64,000 bases of DNA, taken from assembly GCF_022048975.1 (NCBI RefSeq), contig NZ_JAKMHX010000010.1, forward strand, positions 62,001-126,000, read 5' to 3'. The stretch's first letter is position 1, and each line of letters opens with the position of its first letter. Under the pieces are notes generated by a model. The model saw only the letters and a list, made by a program, of their open reading frames with translations, had not been told where the DNA came from and made no database searches. This document shows, piece by piece, positions 33,795-42,323 of the stretch. The DNA comes from Sporosarcina cyprini (lineage in GTDB: Bacteria; Bacillota; Bacilli; Bacillales_A; Planococcaceae). The position numbers and the translations under genes were made by a program.

Positions 33795-33851
33795 GAAATC
33801 CTCTCCCAACTTAAAAGTCTCTTTGTTCATAATACATTTTCATTTTTGTCT

Positions 33852-33865
33852 TGTAACCGTTTACA
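33852..33865. promoter_or_regulatory. CcpA cre box in the tctC promoter
   Basis: TGTAAACGGTTACA (minus strand) matches the cre consensus TGWAARCGYTWNCW at 13 of 14 positions and is nearly palindromic. It overlaps the likely -35 (GTTACA) of a minus-strand promoter whose -10 is TATTAT at 33834-33829. Binding of CcpA there would repress the tct-prp operon when a preferred sugar is present. The rest of the 350-base gap between tctC and the response regulator gene holds an AT-rich tract (33870-33910), a likely response-regulator target, and one terminator. Confidence 0.75.
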
Positions 33866-33916
33866 AATTTAAGTCTATTAAATTTTTTTAATTAATTTTG
33901 TTCATTTTGTTCACGC

Positions 33917-33941
33917 AAAAAAAGCATCTTCTCAGATGCTT
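33917..33941 (-). terminator. Terminator after the two-component genes
   Basis: On the minus strand AAGCATCT pairs with AGATGCTT over GAGA, followed by TTTTTT. It lies about 200 bases past the response regulator stop, separating that transcript from tctC. Confidence 0.75.
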
Positions 33942-34143
33942 CCAGACAGTAGAGAAAGATGGGTAGACGTGCTGACAAATTGGCAGGTAGCGCAACTATG
34001 CTTTCCAAGTAATTGGCTCCCACTCTGCAAAGTCAGCTTAAAATGGCATTCAACTTTGCAAGAGCTCTTCTATGTGTTAAATAAAACCGCAAAGTACTGA
34101 CTTCTCATATTTATTCCAAGCTCGAAGCCATCTTCTTTTATCC

Positions 34144-34818
34144 TCATAAAGAAAAATACTTTCTCTCCGGCCTACCAACAATGCCATACTCCAATTCGGC
34201 GCGTAGCTCCCCTTTGGAAACTAGATATTCCAAGTAACGCCTGGCGGTTGTCCTAGAAGCACCGAGCTGTTCCCCGACTTCTTCTGCTGTCATCCCTTCC
34301 GGCAAGTACGCACAAATTTGCTGGACTTTTTCTAACGTCAGAGGATTAACTCCTTTTGGCAAATCGATGCTCTCCGTTTTTTGAAAATCAGGCCGTCCAA
34401 ATAGCAAATCAATGGACGACTGATCTTCAATCTCTCCATTTAGAATCATTTCACGTCTTTTCATATATTGTTCAATCACGGCCTTCAATTTGCACAACTC
34501 AATCGGTTTCACTAAATAATGAAAGGCTCCTGCCGCCATGCTACTTGCAACCAATTCTCGTTCCCTTGCAGCCGTGATCATAATAAAATCCGTGCTCGGA
34601 TATTTATATTTCACCTCACGAATCAACTCCGTCCCGAGTTGGTCAGGCATATATATGTCGAGTACGATTAAATCGACAGGCATTTTCTCGAGAAATTCCC
34701 ATGCCTCTTTCGCACGGAGTGCCTGGCCGACAACCGTGATACCTTCTATTCTTTCCAGCAGCTGCTGATGAATGCCGGCAATCCGATAATCATCTTCTAC
34801 TATCAGTACATTAATCAT
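34144..34818 (-). CDS. Response regulator, CitB/DctR/MalR family
   Basis: 224 residues. Receiver domain with the acidic pocket at Glu8-Asp9-Asp10, the phospho-acceptor Asp54 in LIVLDIYMPD and Lys near 105, then a C-terminal helix-turn-helix (MTAEEVGEQLGASRTTARRYLEYLVSKGELR) of the CitB type. In Bacillus this family turns on genes for citrate, malate, fumarate or related acid transport. Overlaps the kinase gene by 8 bases. Its obvious target is the tctCBA operon 350 bases downstream, by position and by the family's habits. Confidence 0.94.
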   Translation of the reverse strand: MINVLIVEDDYRIAGIHQQLLERIEGITVVGQALRAKEAWEFLEKMPVDLIVLDIYMPDQLGTELIREVKYKYPSTDFIMITAARERELVASSMAAGAFHYLVKPIELCKLKAVIEQYMKRREMILNGEIEDQSSIDLLFGRPDFQKTESIDLPKGVNPLTLEKVQQICAYLPEGMTAEEVGEQLGASRTTARRYLEYLVSKGELRAELEYGIVGRPERKYFSL

Positions 34819-36415
34819 TCTGTTCTTCCCCCACGTTTCCCCGTTTTGGTATATAGACGGTGAACACCGCCCCTTCCTCAGAACTCACTTGAATATCTCC
34901 CCCAAGATCCTTTACGATCCGTTTGACATTCCAAAGTCCGAATCCACGGTTCAACTCGTTCTTCGTTGAGTAACCTTGGTTAAAAAGCTCATCCTCCTTG
35001 TCCGGCGGGATCCCTCTACCGTTGTCGGACACTTCAAAGATAATGTAGTCGCCAAGGTCTATGGTAAAGAATGTAACACGGCCATCAGTCTGTCCGGCCG
35101 TCTCTTCTAAAGCATTGTCAATTAAGTTGCCAAGCACTGTCGTCAAAGCACCGGGACTAATAAATTCCGGAAGTGGTTCCAAACTGCTGTTTTCATCTAT
35201 TTCGAAACTAACTTTCCACTCAGACGCCTTGCCCAGCTTCCCAAACAGAATCGCCTGCACATTCGTATCTATCAAGTTCTCTAATATAAATTGGCTCGTA
35301 TGATCATTTATTTCCATTTCCTTCTGTATGGTGCAAATGGCTTCTTCATATTTCCCCAGCTGCATCAGCCCTGATATCAAATACAGTTTATTTGTAAATT
35401 CATGAGTCTGGGCACGCAAGTCATCGGAATACTTCCTTACCTCGTATAGCGTATTGACGACCTCCATGATCTCCGTCTTGTCCCGCACGGTGTAGACAGC
35501 TCCCCTGACATTCTCATGCAGCTGCATCGGACTCACTTGAACAATTAATTTATTATCGTTGTAATTCATTTCAAGTGTTCTGTTGACTGCCGTACCATCA
35601 TGGTTCAATGGAGAGGGGAAATCAGGAAAGACTTCTGACACTTGCTTCCCCTTAATTTCATTCGATACACCAAGTATCCTCTTTGCAGCCGTATTGACAA
35701 TGGTCATCTCGCCATTTCGATTTACCGCGATAATACCTTCATCAATAGAAGCCAAAATGGCTTTTCGTTCCATATAAAACTTTGCAATATCCTCCGGCTC
35801 CAAACCGAATGTATCTTTTCGGATGCTTCTTGCCAGCAGCAAGCTCAGCAAAATGCCGAGCGCTAAAATAAACAGGGAGAAATATAACAATTTGAACGAT
35901 CGTTCATACACGATTTCACGCAGATCCGAAAGCAAATAACCTACAGTAACTACGCCGATGATCTGCTTTTGCTCATTATAAATCGGGGCTTTGCTTACGA
36001 CAGACGGACCAATAATTTCACTGGACTCCATAGAATAATTCGCTCCGAATACAATCGCCTTGAACCCGTCATCAAACTCTTCCTCCCTCCCAATCTTCTC
36101 TAGCTGAGGAGAGGCCAGCACTTCGCCTGCCTTATTATGTATAACAATGAACGTTGCATCAATTTGTGCTTCGTAGTAGGTGATCAGCGCTTGCAGCTCT
36201 GACAATTTGTATTCACTATCACTGTGGATCACTCCGTCCTGTACAGCATCCATAAAGGAAAGCATCTTGGCCGACTGAAGACCGACCACTTTACTACGGT
36301 CCATTAAATTTAAGTAATCCAAGACCAGAAACAAAGAGAGCATGAGTAATATGATAAACGACAGCAGTGAAATGACAGCAAGCAGTATTTTTCTTTGTAA
36401 TTTGCTTTTAAACAC
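34811..36415 (-). CDS. Sensor histidine kinase, CitA/DcuS/DctS family
   Basis: 534 residues. TM1 (about 9-33), an extracytoplasmic Cache/PDC-type sensor (about 34-170), TM2 (about 174-194), a cytoplasmic PAS domain (about 210-320), a short dimerisation helix with QTHEFTNKLYLISGL near 340, and a HATPase with DNALEET (N box), DNGRGIPP (G1) and GFGLWNV (G2). This architecture is that of carboxylate sensors, where the PDC domain binds citrate, malate or fumarate directly. GTG start at 36415 behind GGAAGTGA. First gene of the two-component unit. Confidence 0.94.
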   Translation of the reverse strand: MFKSKLQRKILLAVISLLSFIILLMLSLFLVLDYLNLMDRSKVVGLQSAKMLSFMDAVQDGVIHSDSEYKLSELQALITYYEAQIDATFIVIHNKAGEVLASPQLEKIGREEEFDDGFKAIVFGANYSMESSEIIGPSVVSKAPIYNEQKQIIGVVTVGYLLSDLREIVYERSFKLLYFSLFILALGILLSLLLARSIRKDTFGLEPEDIAKFYMERKAILASIDEGIIAVNRNGEMTIVNTAAKRILGVSNEIKGKQVSEVFPDFPSPLNHDGTAVNRTLEMNYNDNKLIVQVSPMQLHENVRGAVYTVRDKTEIMEVVNTLYEVRKYSDDLRAQTHEFTNKLYLISGLMQLGKYEEAICTIQKEMEINDHTSQFILENLIDTNVQAILFGKLGKASEWKVSFEIDENSSLEPLPEFISPGALTTVLGNLIDNALEETAGQTDGRVTFFTIDLGDYIIFEVSDNGRGIPPDKEDELFNQGYSTKNELNRGFGLWNVKRIVKDLGGDIQVSSEEGAVFTVYIPKRGNVGEEQND

Positions 36416-36613
36416 TCAATCACTTCCAGAATAGATTGACTTTAGTATAACGCTTTTCCTAGAGAGGTGATAGACGATTCTTCCTTCCTTGTTACCGCCC
36501 ATAGGTTCGGCAGCTAATATTCAACGAGAACGGCAGTTTTATCTACTTTATTTTCCTTAATAGATTTATCATTCCGCCCCAATTGAACCGACATGAAATA
36601 AATGTGATAAGAA

Positions 36614-36643
36614 AAGCTCCAGGGGAAATCATCCCTGGAGCTT
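36614..36643 (-). terminator. Terminator after the NhaC-type antiporter
   Basis: AAGCTCCAGGG pairs with CCCTGGAGCTT over an 8-base loop, followed by TTTTC on the minus strand. Confidence 0.85.
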
Positions 36644-36653
36644 CGGTTTCGTT

Positions 36654-38177
36654 TTATGCACTTGCCTTCGCTTCGGTCGGCATCGCCTTTCTCTTCGACA
36701 GTAAGAAGACTGCGATCACAAGCAGAGCAACCGTCAGCAGCAATGTATAAACACTGCCCGTAATGCCCGCCACCAGGAAGCCGATAAACGCGACAGACGC
36801 ATTTAGCAAAGCATAAGGAAATTGAGTTTTGACGTGATCGATATGATCAGCCCCCGCCCCAGTGGACGATAGGATCGTCGTGTCTGAAATAGGCGAGCAG
36901 TGATCGCCGAAAATACCGCCCGATAAAACAGCGCCTATGCAAACAAGCAGTTGGGCATCGAGCGACACCGCCATCGGGATCGCAATCGGCAGCATGATAG
37001 CGAAAGTTCCCCAAGACGTGCCCGAAGCGAGTGCCATGACCGCCCCGACAACAAACAGGATAGCCGGGATGATGAATGCCGGCACATTGCCTTTCATCAC
37101 TTCAACGATGAAAGCCGCCGTTCCCATTTCCGCAATGACCTTGCCAAGAGACCATGCCAGAACAAGCGTCGCTGCGACATATACCATCTTCTGCATACCC
37201 GTTGTATAAATATCAAAAATCTCATTAAACTTTTTCACCTTATACACAATCATCAGAATGATAATGGTAATGGCTGCGAACAAATACGCTGTGCTGAGTG
37301 CCACACGGAAATCACCGCCCGGCACTGGAGTAACTGGAAAACCTTTAGAGATCAGCAGGCCGAATAAAGTGACGAAAAGCACAAGCAAAGGAAGCCAAAT
37401 GAGGATGGCACGGCTGCCGTTCGTGTATTCCGTCATCTCCTCCGCTTTCCGCAACGGCTTTGATTCCGGCCAATAAAGCTGGCCAGTCTGGCGCACCCGA
37501 TTTTCCGCTTTCGCCATTGGACCAAAATCCAGCTTCGTAAATGCGATCAATGGCACAAGAAGCACGGTCAAAATCGCATAGAATTGAAACGGAATGACGT
37601 GGATCAACGTGCTGAACTCCGAATCCGCAATGTTCAATTTATCGAATTCAGCACGGATCAGCCCCATTATATAGACGCCCCATCCGATGAAAGGAATGAG
37701 CACCGCAACTGGAGAAGCTGTCGAATCAATAATCCAGGCCAGCTTTTCCCTGGACACTTTCACCTTATCAAAAATCTTTTCAAACACCGGACCGACGATG
37801 AGCGGTGTGCCGAGATCCGAGAAAAAGATGAGGATCCCCCCGAACCAAGCCGATACTTGAGCGCTTGCGCGTGTTTTTATGTATTTTGCAGAGGATGCCG
37901 CCAATGCCGCGCCGCCTCCCGATTTTTCCATCAGGGCAACGAAACCGCCGATGAAAAATAATAGTACGAGTACAGCCGCATTATAGCCATCCGTCAGCTG
38001 TGGGAATAAATAATCCCCAATCATGCCTGTCGTAGCGGTCAACGGGTTCCCGCCTACAAGCAGAAGAATGCCGACAAACACACCAGAAAATAAAGAAATA
38101 ATAACGTTTTTCGTTAGAATAGCCAAGATGACGGCTACAAGTGGCGGAATTAAGGAGAGTAAACCCATATGTTCCAT
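36654..38177 (-). CDS. NhaC-family Na+/H+ (or amino acid/Na+) antiporter
   Basis: 507 residues, about 12 membrane segments. Family-typical features include a GFVALMEKSGGGAALAASSAKYIKTRASAQ block near 85-115, FSDLGTPLIVGPVFEKIFDK near 130-150, and GDHCSPISDTTILSSTGAGADHIDHVKTQFPYA near 430-465. This group exchanges sodium for protons, or malate/lactate in MleN-like members. Start at 38177 follows AAAGGAGTG; the ORF's earlier codon lacks spacing. Single gene, terminator downstream. Confidence 0.9.
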   Translation of the reverse strand: MEHMGLLSLIPPLVAVILAILTKNVIISLFSGVFVGILLLVGGNPLTATTGMIGDYLFPQLTDGYNAAVLVLLFFIGGFVALMEKSGGGAALAASSAKYIKTRASAQVSAWFGGILIFFSDLGTPLIVGPVFEKIFDKVKVSREKLAWIIDSTASPVAVLIPFIGWGVYIMGLIRAEFDKLNIADSEFSTLIHVIPFQFYAILTVLLVPLIAFTKLDFGPMAKAENRVRQTGQLYWPESKPLRKAEEMTEYTNGSRAILIWLPLLVLFVTLFGLLISKGFPVTPVPGGDFRVALSTAYLFAAITIIILMIVYKVKKFNEIFDIYTTGMQKMVYVAATLVLAWSLGKVIAEMGTAAFIVEVMKGNVPAFIIPAILFVVGAVMALASGTSWGTFAIMLPIAIPMAVSLDAQLLVCIGAVLSGGIFGDHCSPISDTTILSSTGAGADHIDHVKTQFPYALLNASVAFIGFLVAGITGSVYTLLLTVALLVIAVFLLSKRKAMPTEAKASA

Positions 38178-38264
38178 GCCCTTCACTCCTTTCAATGTAA
38201 TACTGAATAATTATACATATTATAATATAAAAATACAATATGCTTTCTTTCAGAAACTTTCACA

Positions 38265-38291
38265 CAAAAAAGCCACCAGTTGGCGGCTTTT
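38265..38291 (-). terminator. Terminator after the 38.3-kb membrane gene
   Basis: AAGCCGCCAA pairs with TTGGTGGCTT on the minus strand with a short CTGG centre, followed by TTTT. Confidence 0.8.
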
Positions 38292-38301
38292 GACGAACGA
38301 A

Positions 38302-38853
38302 TTATCTTCTTTGATATTCTATGTCATTCTTTGTCAGTTTCTCTCTAATCGCATTATGCAGTCGCCGGACGTGCTCGGTCTCCGGCAGCGACATCACATC
38401 TCCGTCTTTAAAATGGAAATCGAACTTTGGGAAACCTCCTTCTTTCGGGAATTCCCGGTATGTCACAACTTCCACCTCACTCCATGGATACCGTTTTTCA
38501 GACGCAAACAATCCACGCTTAAAGGATACATCATCCGTTGCCACACCCACATAATGCTGGGTCCCTTCGGCCATGAATAAAATGAATAATAACACACCGA
38601 CCGCACTAATCCACTTTGAAGTTTTATTTAGGCGCAATAAAAATAGTATGAAACAAGCAATGAATAAGAACAGCAGGCCGATTCCGTAGAATAAATAGGA
38701 TTTCGCAGGCGCAAGCACCACCCAAGAATCTGGTACTCCATGCATGGAAATGGCGATAAATATAGGGGCCGCTAGTAGAAATACGGGTGATAACAGAAAA
38801 ACTCCGAACGTAATAGCCATCATTACATGGCGGGGCTCATTCTGATCCAACAT
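38302..38853 (-). CDS. Hypothetical membrane protein
   Basis: 183 residues. Three hydrophobic segments (about 11-34, 51-71, 80-98) and a soluble C-terminal domain of about 80 residues with a beta-rich pattern (FDFHFKDGDVMSLPETEHVRRLHNAI), reminiscent of PH-like bYdbT domains; that likeness is only by eye. Function unknown. Start ATG at 38853 behind GGGAGGTGAGG. Monocistronic. Confidence 0.72.
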   Translation of the reverse strand: MLDQNEPRHVMMAITFGVFLLSPVFLLAAPIFIAISMHGVPDSWVVLAPAKSYLFYGIGLLFLFIACFILFLLRLNKTSKWISAVGVLLFILFMAEGTQHYVGVATDDVSFKRGLFASEKRYPWSEVEVVTYREFPKEGGFPKFDFHFKDGDVMSLPETEHVRRLHNAIREKLTKNDIEYQRR

Positions 38854-39032
38854 ATCCTCACCTCCCTGTAATTTACGGATGAGAAGTGAAATAGTTACAA
38901 TTAATTTTAAATTTAATTAATTTCACAGGAAGATCGTATCTTCGAAAAATGGGCAGTTATTTTACATCGCAAGTCGTCAATTGACCAAGTACTACAGCCG
39001 TTTTTCGATTTCTTCCAAAGAGTCCCAAACCC

Positions 39033-39065
39033 TTGATTTCTATTGAATTAGGAATACAATAGAAA
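39033..39065 (+). promoter_or_regulatory. Promoter with embedded inverted repeat before the thiosulfate transporter
   Basis: TTGATT (39033-39038), 16 bp spacer, TACAAT (39055-39060) is a likely sigma-A promoter. A perfect 9-bp inverted repeat, TTTCTATTG (39037-39045) and CAATAGAAA (39057-39065), covers both elements, so a dimeric repressor could block it. A cysteine/sulfur regulator such as CymR is a guess from gene function only. Confidence 0.6.
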
Positions 39066-39091
39066 AGTAATTTACGGAAGGGACCCACAAC

Positions 39092-40294
39092 ATGAAAAAA
39101 CATACTCTATTTATGCGCTACTGGAATCCTTACGTCGTCCTTGTGATTGCGGGAATCCTGAGCGCTTTCTATTTCGGTCTCACGTCAACTGTCTGGGCGG
39201 TGACCGGTGAATTTACCCGCCTTGGAGGCGACCTTCTAAAATTATTGGGAGTCGATATATCTGGCTGGGCCTATTATGAAAAGGTACATTTGCAAGGCAC
39301 GACGTGGAGTCGCCCTGATGGCTGGATGGTATGGGGCATGTTTATCGGCGCCTTGATTATGGTGCTGCTGAGCAATAATTTTAAAATCCGCAAACCACAG
39401 CAAAAACGCCGTTATGTACAAGGGCTGATCGGCGGCATCATTGCAGGATTCGGCGCCCGCCTGGCACTCGGCTGTAATTTAGCGGCTTTCTTTACAGGCG
39501 TACCACAGTTTTCATTACACTCCTGGATTTTTATTGTGGCAACAGGTATCGGTACCTTCTTCGGAACCAAGTTGACCAAAACCAGCTGGTGGAAAGGACG
39601 CCCCACACTGACAAAAGGGGCTGCGAAGCCGTCGACGGTCAAAAAACGTGTAATCCAGCCTTATGTAGGCAGCGTCATTGCCGTTCTCTATATCGGATTG
39701 ATCGTTTACTTCTTTGCAACCGGGCAAAAATTGCTTGGACTTGGTGCGTTATTCGGACTGGCCTTTGGCATCCTCATTGAACGCGGACAAATCTGCTTTA
39801 CCTCCGCTTTCCGAGACTTATTTCTCGTCGGACGGAGCCTTATGGCAAAAGCGATCATCATCGGGATGGCCGTCAGCTCTGTGCTAACAATCATCATCAT
39901 TTCCGTTTATAATTTGACGCCAATTACCCAGATTGCTGCGCCAAGCACGTTTATAGGCGGCCTCTTGTTCGGCCTCGGGATTGTGATGGCATCCGGCTGT
40001 GAAACTGGCATGATGTACCGACTGATGGAAGGACAGGTTCTATTCCTGCCTGTATTCGCAGGCAACATTATCGGCGCGACTTTCCTTGCCTATGCTTGGG
40101 ATCATCTCGGCATTTATTCGACGCTTGTTCAAAGCGGAGCACCCATCAACCTATTGGATTCGCTCCACCCGGTCGGTGCCATCCTCGCCACCTTGGCCAT
40201 GCTCGGCTTACTCTATGCCCTGACAATCTACCGAGAACAACGATACCATCGAAAACGGACAATGAAGAAAGGAGCGACAGACCATGCAGCCTGA
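39092..40294 (+). CDS. YeeE/YedE-family transporter, TsuA-like thiosulfate importer
   Basis: 400 residues, about nine membrane segments in two similar halves. Each half carries a conserved cysteine loop of the TsuA type: GARLALGCNLAAFF near 125-138 and MASGCETGMMYR near 299-310; a third Cys is in ERGQICFTSAFRD near 230. In the solved family these cysteines pass thiosulfate along the channel. It overlaps the TusA-like gene by 11 bases, the standard TsuA-TsuB pair. Start at 39092 behind GGAAGGGA. Confidence 0.92.
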   Translation: MKKHTLFMRYWNPYVVLVIAGILSAFYFGLTSTVWAVTGEFTRLGGDLLKLLGVDISGWAYYEKVHLQGTTWSRPDGWMVWGMFIGALIMVLLSNNFKIRKPQQKRRYVQGLIGGIIAGFGARLALGCNLAAFFTGVPQFSLHSWIFIVATGIGTFFGTKLTKTSWWKGRPTLTKGAAKPSTVKKRVIQPYVGSVIAVLYIGLIVYFFATGQKLLGLGALFGLAFGILIERGQICFTSAFRDLFLVGRSLMAKAIIIGMAVSSVLTIIIISVYNLTPITQIAAPSTFIGGLLFGLGIVMASGCETGMMYRLMEGQVLFLPVFAGNIIGATFLAYAWDHLGIYSTLVQSGAPINLLDSLHPVGAILATLAMLGLLYALTIYREQRYHRKRTMKKGATDHAA

Positions 40295-40523
40295 ATTGGA
40301 ACCCGACTTCACACTCGACCTTCGGGGAGAATCCTGCCCCTACCCCGTTATCTACACATTGGAGGCACTCGAAGGCATGAACAAAGGCGAGCTGCTGCTC
40401 GTCATTACCGATTGTCCCGGCTCGTTCCGCAATGTGCCGGAGGAAGCCAAGGCACACGGTTATACATTTGCCCAGGAACCCGTGAAAAATGGCCAGGAAT
40501 ATTTGTTTTATATTTATGCGTAA
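40284..40523 (+). CDS. TusA-family sulfur carrier, TsuB-like
   Basis: 79 residues. The TusA signature LDLRGESCPYPVIYTLEALE has the reactive Cys near residue 18 followed by Pro. Small beta-alpha-beta sulfur-relay protein, expected to work with the overlapping YeeE-type transporter as TsuB, taking thiosulfate sulfur on the cytoplasmic side. ATG at 40284 lies inside the end of the transporter gene with AAAGGAG seven to eight bases upstream. Confidence 0.94.
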   Translation: MQPELEPDFTLDLRGESCPYPVIYTLEALEGMNKGELLLVITDCPGSFRNVPEEAKAHGYTFAQEPVKNGQEYLFYIYA

Positions 40524-40529
40524 AATAGC

Positions 40530-40566
40530 AAAAGCCAGACCCTCTGTAATGGGGTTCTGGCTTTTG
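40530..40566. terminator. Terminator after the sulfur-transport pair
   Basis: AAAGCCAGACCC pairs with GGGTTCTGGCTTT over a 9-base loop; TTTTG on the plus strand, and A-rich on the other side, so it may also serve the convergent GNAT gene. Confidence 0.85.
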
Positions 40567-40605
40567 TTTGTTTTGAATCTATGCATTTAGCAAGATTTTA
40601 TATGA

Positions 40606-41016
40606 TTAATTCAACAAAGCAAATGCTACCAATGTACCTTGATCGCAAGATTGGAAGCCATTCTTTTCATAAAAATGTCTGACATCTGGTGCTTCTTCTG
40701 TTAAAAGAACTTTTTGCCGAACGTCTTTATATTTATTCAAAGCTTGCTGCATGAGTTGAGTTGCAATTCCCTGATTTTGATAAGCATTCAGAACAAGGAT
40801 GTCTTGGATATACATAATGGTTAACCCGTCACCAACAATTCGAATGAGTCCGACTAACTCATCTCCGTCCCAAGCCGAAATAACATCTAATGATTGGTAT
40901 AGCGCTTGCTGCAGAACAGCTAAATCTTTAGTATAAGCATACCATTCCACATCATTATATAACTTCTCCAATTGATTCATATTTATGTCTTTACTGCTTT
41001 GTAAGCTGATTGCCAT
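40606..41016 (-). CDS. GNAT family N-acetyltransferase
   Basis: 136 residues. Compact GNAT fold with the acetyl-CoA loop QNQGIATQLMQQAL near 80-93 (the Q/RxxGxA motif) and the C-terminal VRHFYEKNGF strand-turn. Acetyl acceptor unknown; similar small GNATs act on amines, amino acids or antibiotics. Start at 41016 behind GAGGAGG. Confidence 0.9.
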   Translation of the reverse strand: MAISLQSSKDINMNQLEKLYNDVEWYAYTKDLAVLQQALYQSLDVISAWDGDELVGLIRIVGDGLTIMYIQDILVLNAYQNQGIATQLMQQALNKYKDVRQKVLLTEEAPDVRHFYEKNGFQSCDQGTLVAFALLN

Positions 41017-41173
41017 TTATTTTTCCTCCTCAAATTTTTAGTTTGAAGAGCTATTCCATAATTTATCCACTGTCTGATGCCACCTTTACTATCTGTTTAC
41101 GTTCAAAATGGATTTATTCCATTCATCATACTGAATTTCGACAGTTTGCACAATGAGTTTTTTCAAACCAACC

Positions 41174-41383
41174 CTACTGCTCCTTTTTTTTATCGCCAAA
41201 ATACTTCCAGAGATAATATAATGACCAAAACGCGGCTCCATAAAGGAGCCAGAATAACAGCACATTCAGGGTCTTTTCGAAAAATTCACTTGGCCCAAAG
41301 ACAATAAAGCTCACTAAAAAGGTCATGAATATGATTAGCAGAATCCAATAACGCTTATCTTTATATGCTTTAAAACCGAACAT
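41174..41383 (-). CDS. Small two-helix membrane protein
   Basis: 69 residues with hydrophobic segments at about 12-30 and 40-60 and basic ends. Start ATG at 41383 behind GAGGGGGA. No family recognised. It is close to a second small membrane gene on the same strand (41435-41593), 52 bases upstream, so they may be cotranscribed. Confidence 0.7.
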   Translation of the reverse strand: MFGFKAYKDKRYWILLIIFMTFLVSFIVFGPSEFFEKTLNVLLFWLLYGAAFWSLYYLWKYFGDKKKEQ

Positions 41384-41434
41384 GCAATCCCCCTCGCAAT
41401 GCTTAAATTAGCTATCTCCCAATTCCAAATGACC

Positions 41435-41593
41435 TTACTTTTCCTCTTTCAATAAAATCTTTTTCAAAGTCGTGTTAATATTAATAAGCGCAATTAATAT
41501 AAATCCAAGCATAATAAACGTAACTATTTCACCCGTAAAAAAAGCTACGACACCTAGAATCAAGGCATACAACGAATACATGTAGTTATTCAA
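41435..41593 (-). CDS. Small two-helix membrane protein, probable TTG start
   Basis: 52 residues if translated from TTG at 41593, which lies five bases after an exceptionally strong GGAGGAGGGGGAGG. An upstream in-frame ATG at 41635 would add 14 hydrophilic residues but has no ribosome binding site. Two hydrophobic segments and a lysine-rich tail. Family unknown. Likely first of two small membrane genes. Confidence 0.6.
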   Translation of the reverse strand: MNNYMYSLYALILGVVAFFTGEIVTFIMLGFILIALININTTLKKILLKEEK

Positions 41594-41795
41594 AAAGACC
41601 TCCCCCTCCTCCAGTTTTTTATCCACTTTCACCATTTACCAATATTATACCAATTGCCAGCGGAATAATCTTCCTTTACGGCAGAAAAGTTTAATAAATT
41701 CTCATCTTCATAACAATTTTTTTACCAGGGAACTTTTCTCCACTGTCGTTACTCTAATTGGAAAAGGGCCACTCGGAAAGGAGAGAGCACCATTT

Positions 41796-42323
41796 GTGAA
41801 AACATCGAAGGCAGGGTCAATTTATTTAAAACGAATTAAAAAGCAAGACATGCACGCCCTATTGGATTGGTTTGAGGAGCGGCAGTCAAAGTTCTATAAG
41901 ATCGGATGGAGCTACTTGAAAGATTATCACGACGTTGAAGATGTATTTCATAATACCGTTCTAAAAGTTCATGAAAATATCGGTCAATTGAAGCAAGATC
42001 ACTACTTTGAAACATGGGTGACGTCCATTTTCATCAATGAATGTCGGGCGATTTATCGAAGAAAAAATAAGCAAGTGGTCGAAAGCCCGCCGGATATGGC
42101 AGATGAGCGCCCAATCGAGCATCGGCTGGAACTGATGGAAAGCCTGGACCAGCTCGATAGCCAGCATAAGGAAGTCATCCTTTTGAAATACATACAGGGC
42201 TATTCGCAGAAAGAAATTGCAGACATCATCAACGTGCCTGTTGGGACAGTAAAGTCGAGGCTATATAGAGGATTGACGATGCTTCGGAAACTATTTGAAG
42301 GCGGTGAAAAGCATGGAGTGTAA
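41796..42323 (+). CDS. ECF-type RNA polymerase sigma factor
   Basis: 175 residues. Region 2 (WFEERQSKFYKIGWSYLKDYHDVEDVFHNTVLKVHENI, about 22-60) and region 4 (LDQLDSQHKEVILLKYIQGYSQKEIADIINVPVGTVKSRLYRGLTMLRK, about 118-165) are intact, with the usual short linker. Controls a set of extracytoplasmic stress genes together with the anti-sigma factor that follows and overlaps by 11 bases. GTG start at 41796, about 10 bases after AAAGGAGAG. I could not find a clean autoregulatory ECF promoter (AAC plus CGT with 16 bp) upstream. Confidence 0.94.
   Translation: MKTSKAGSIYLKRIKKQDMHALLDWFEERQSKFYKIGWSYLKDYHDVEDVFHNTVLKVHENIGQLKQDHYFETWVTSIFINECRAIYRRKNKQVVESPPDMADERPIEHRLELMESLDQLDSQHKEVILLKYIQGYSQKEIADIINVPVGTVKSRLYRGLTMLRKLFEGGEKHGV

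Noticed and set aside
41700..41790. Autoregulatory ECF promoter before the sigma gene (GGAAC ... CGTTA at about 41728-41755)
   Set aside because: The AAC-to-CGT spacing is about 13 bp instead of about 16, so it does not fit known ECF promoters.
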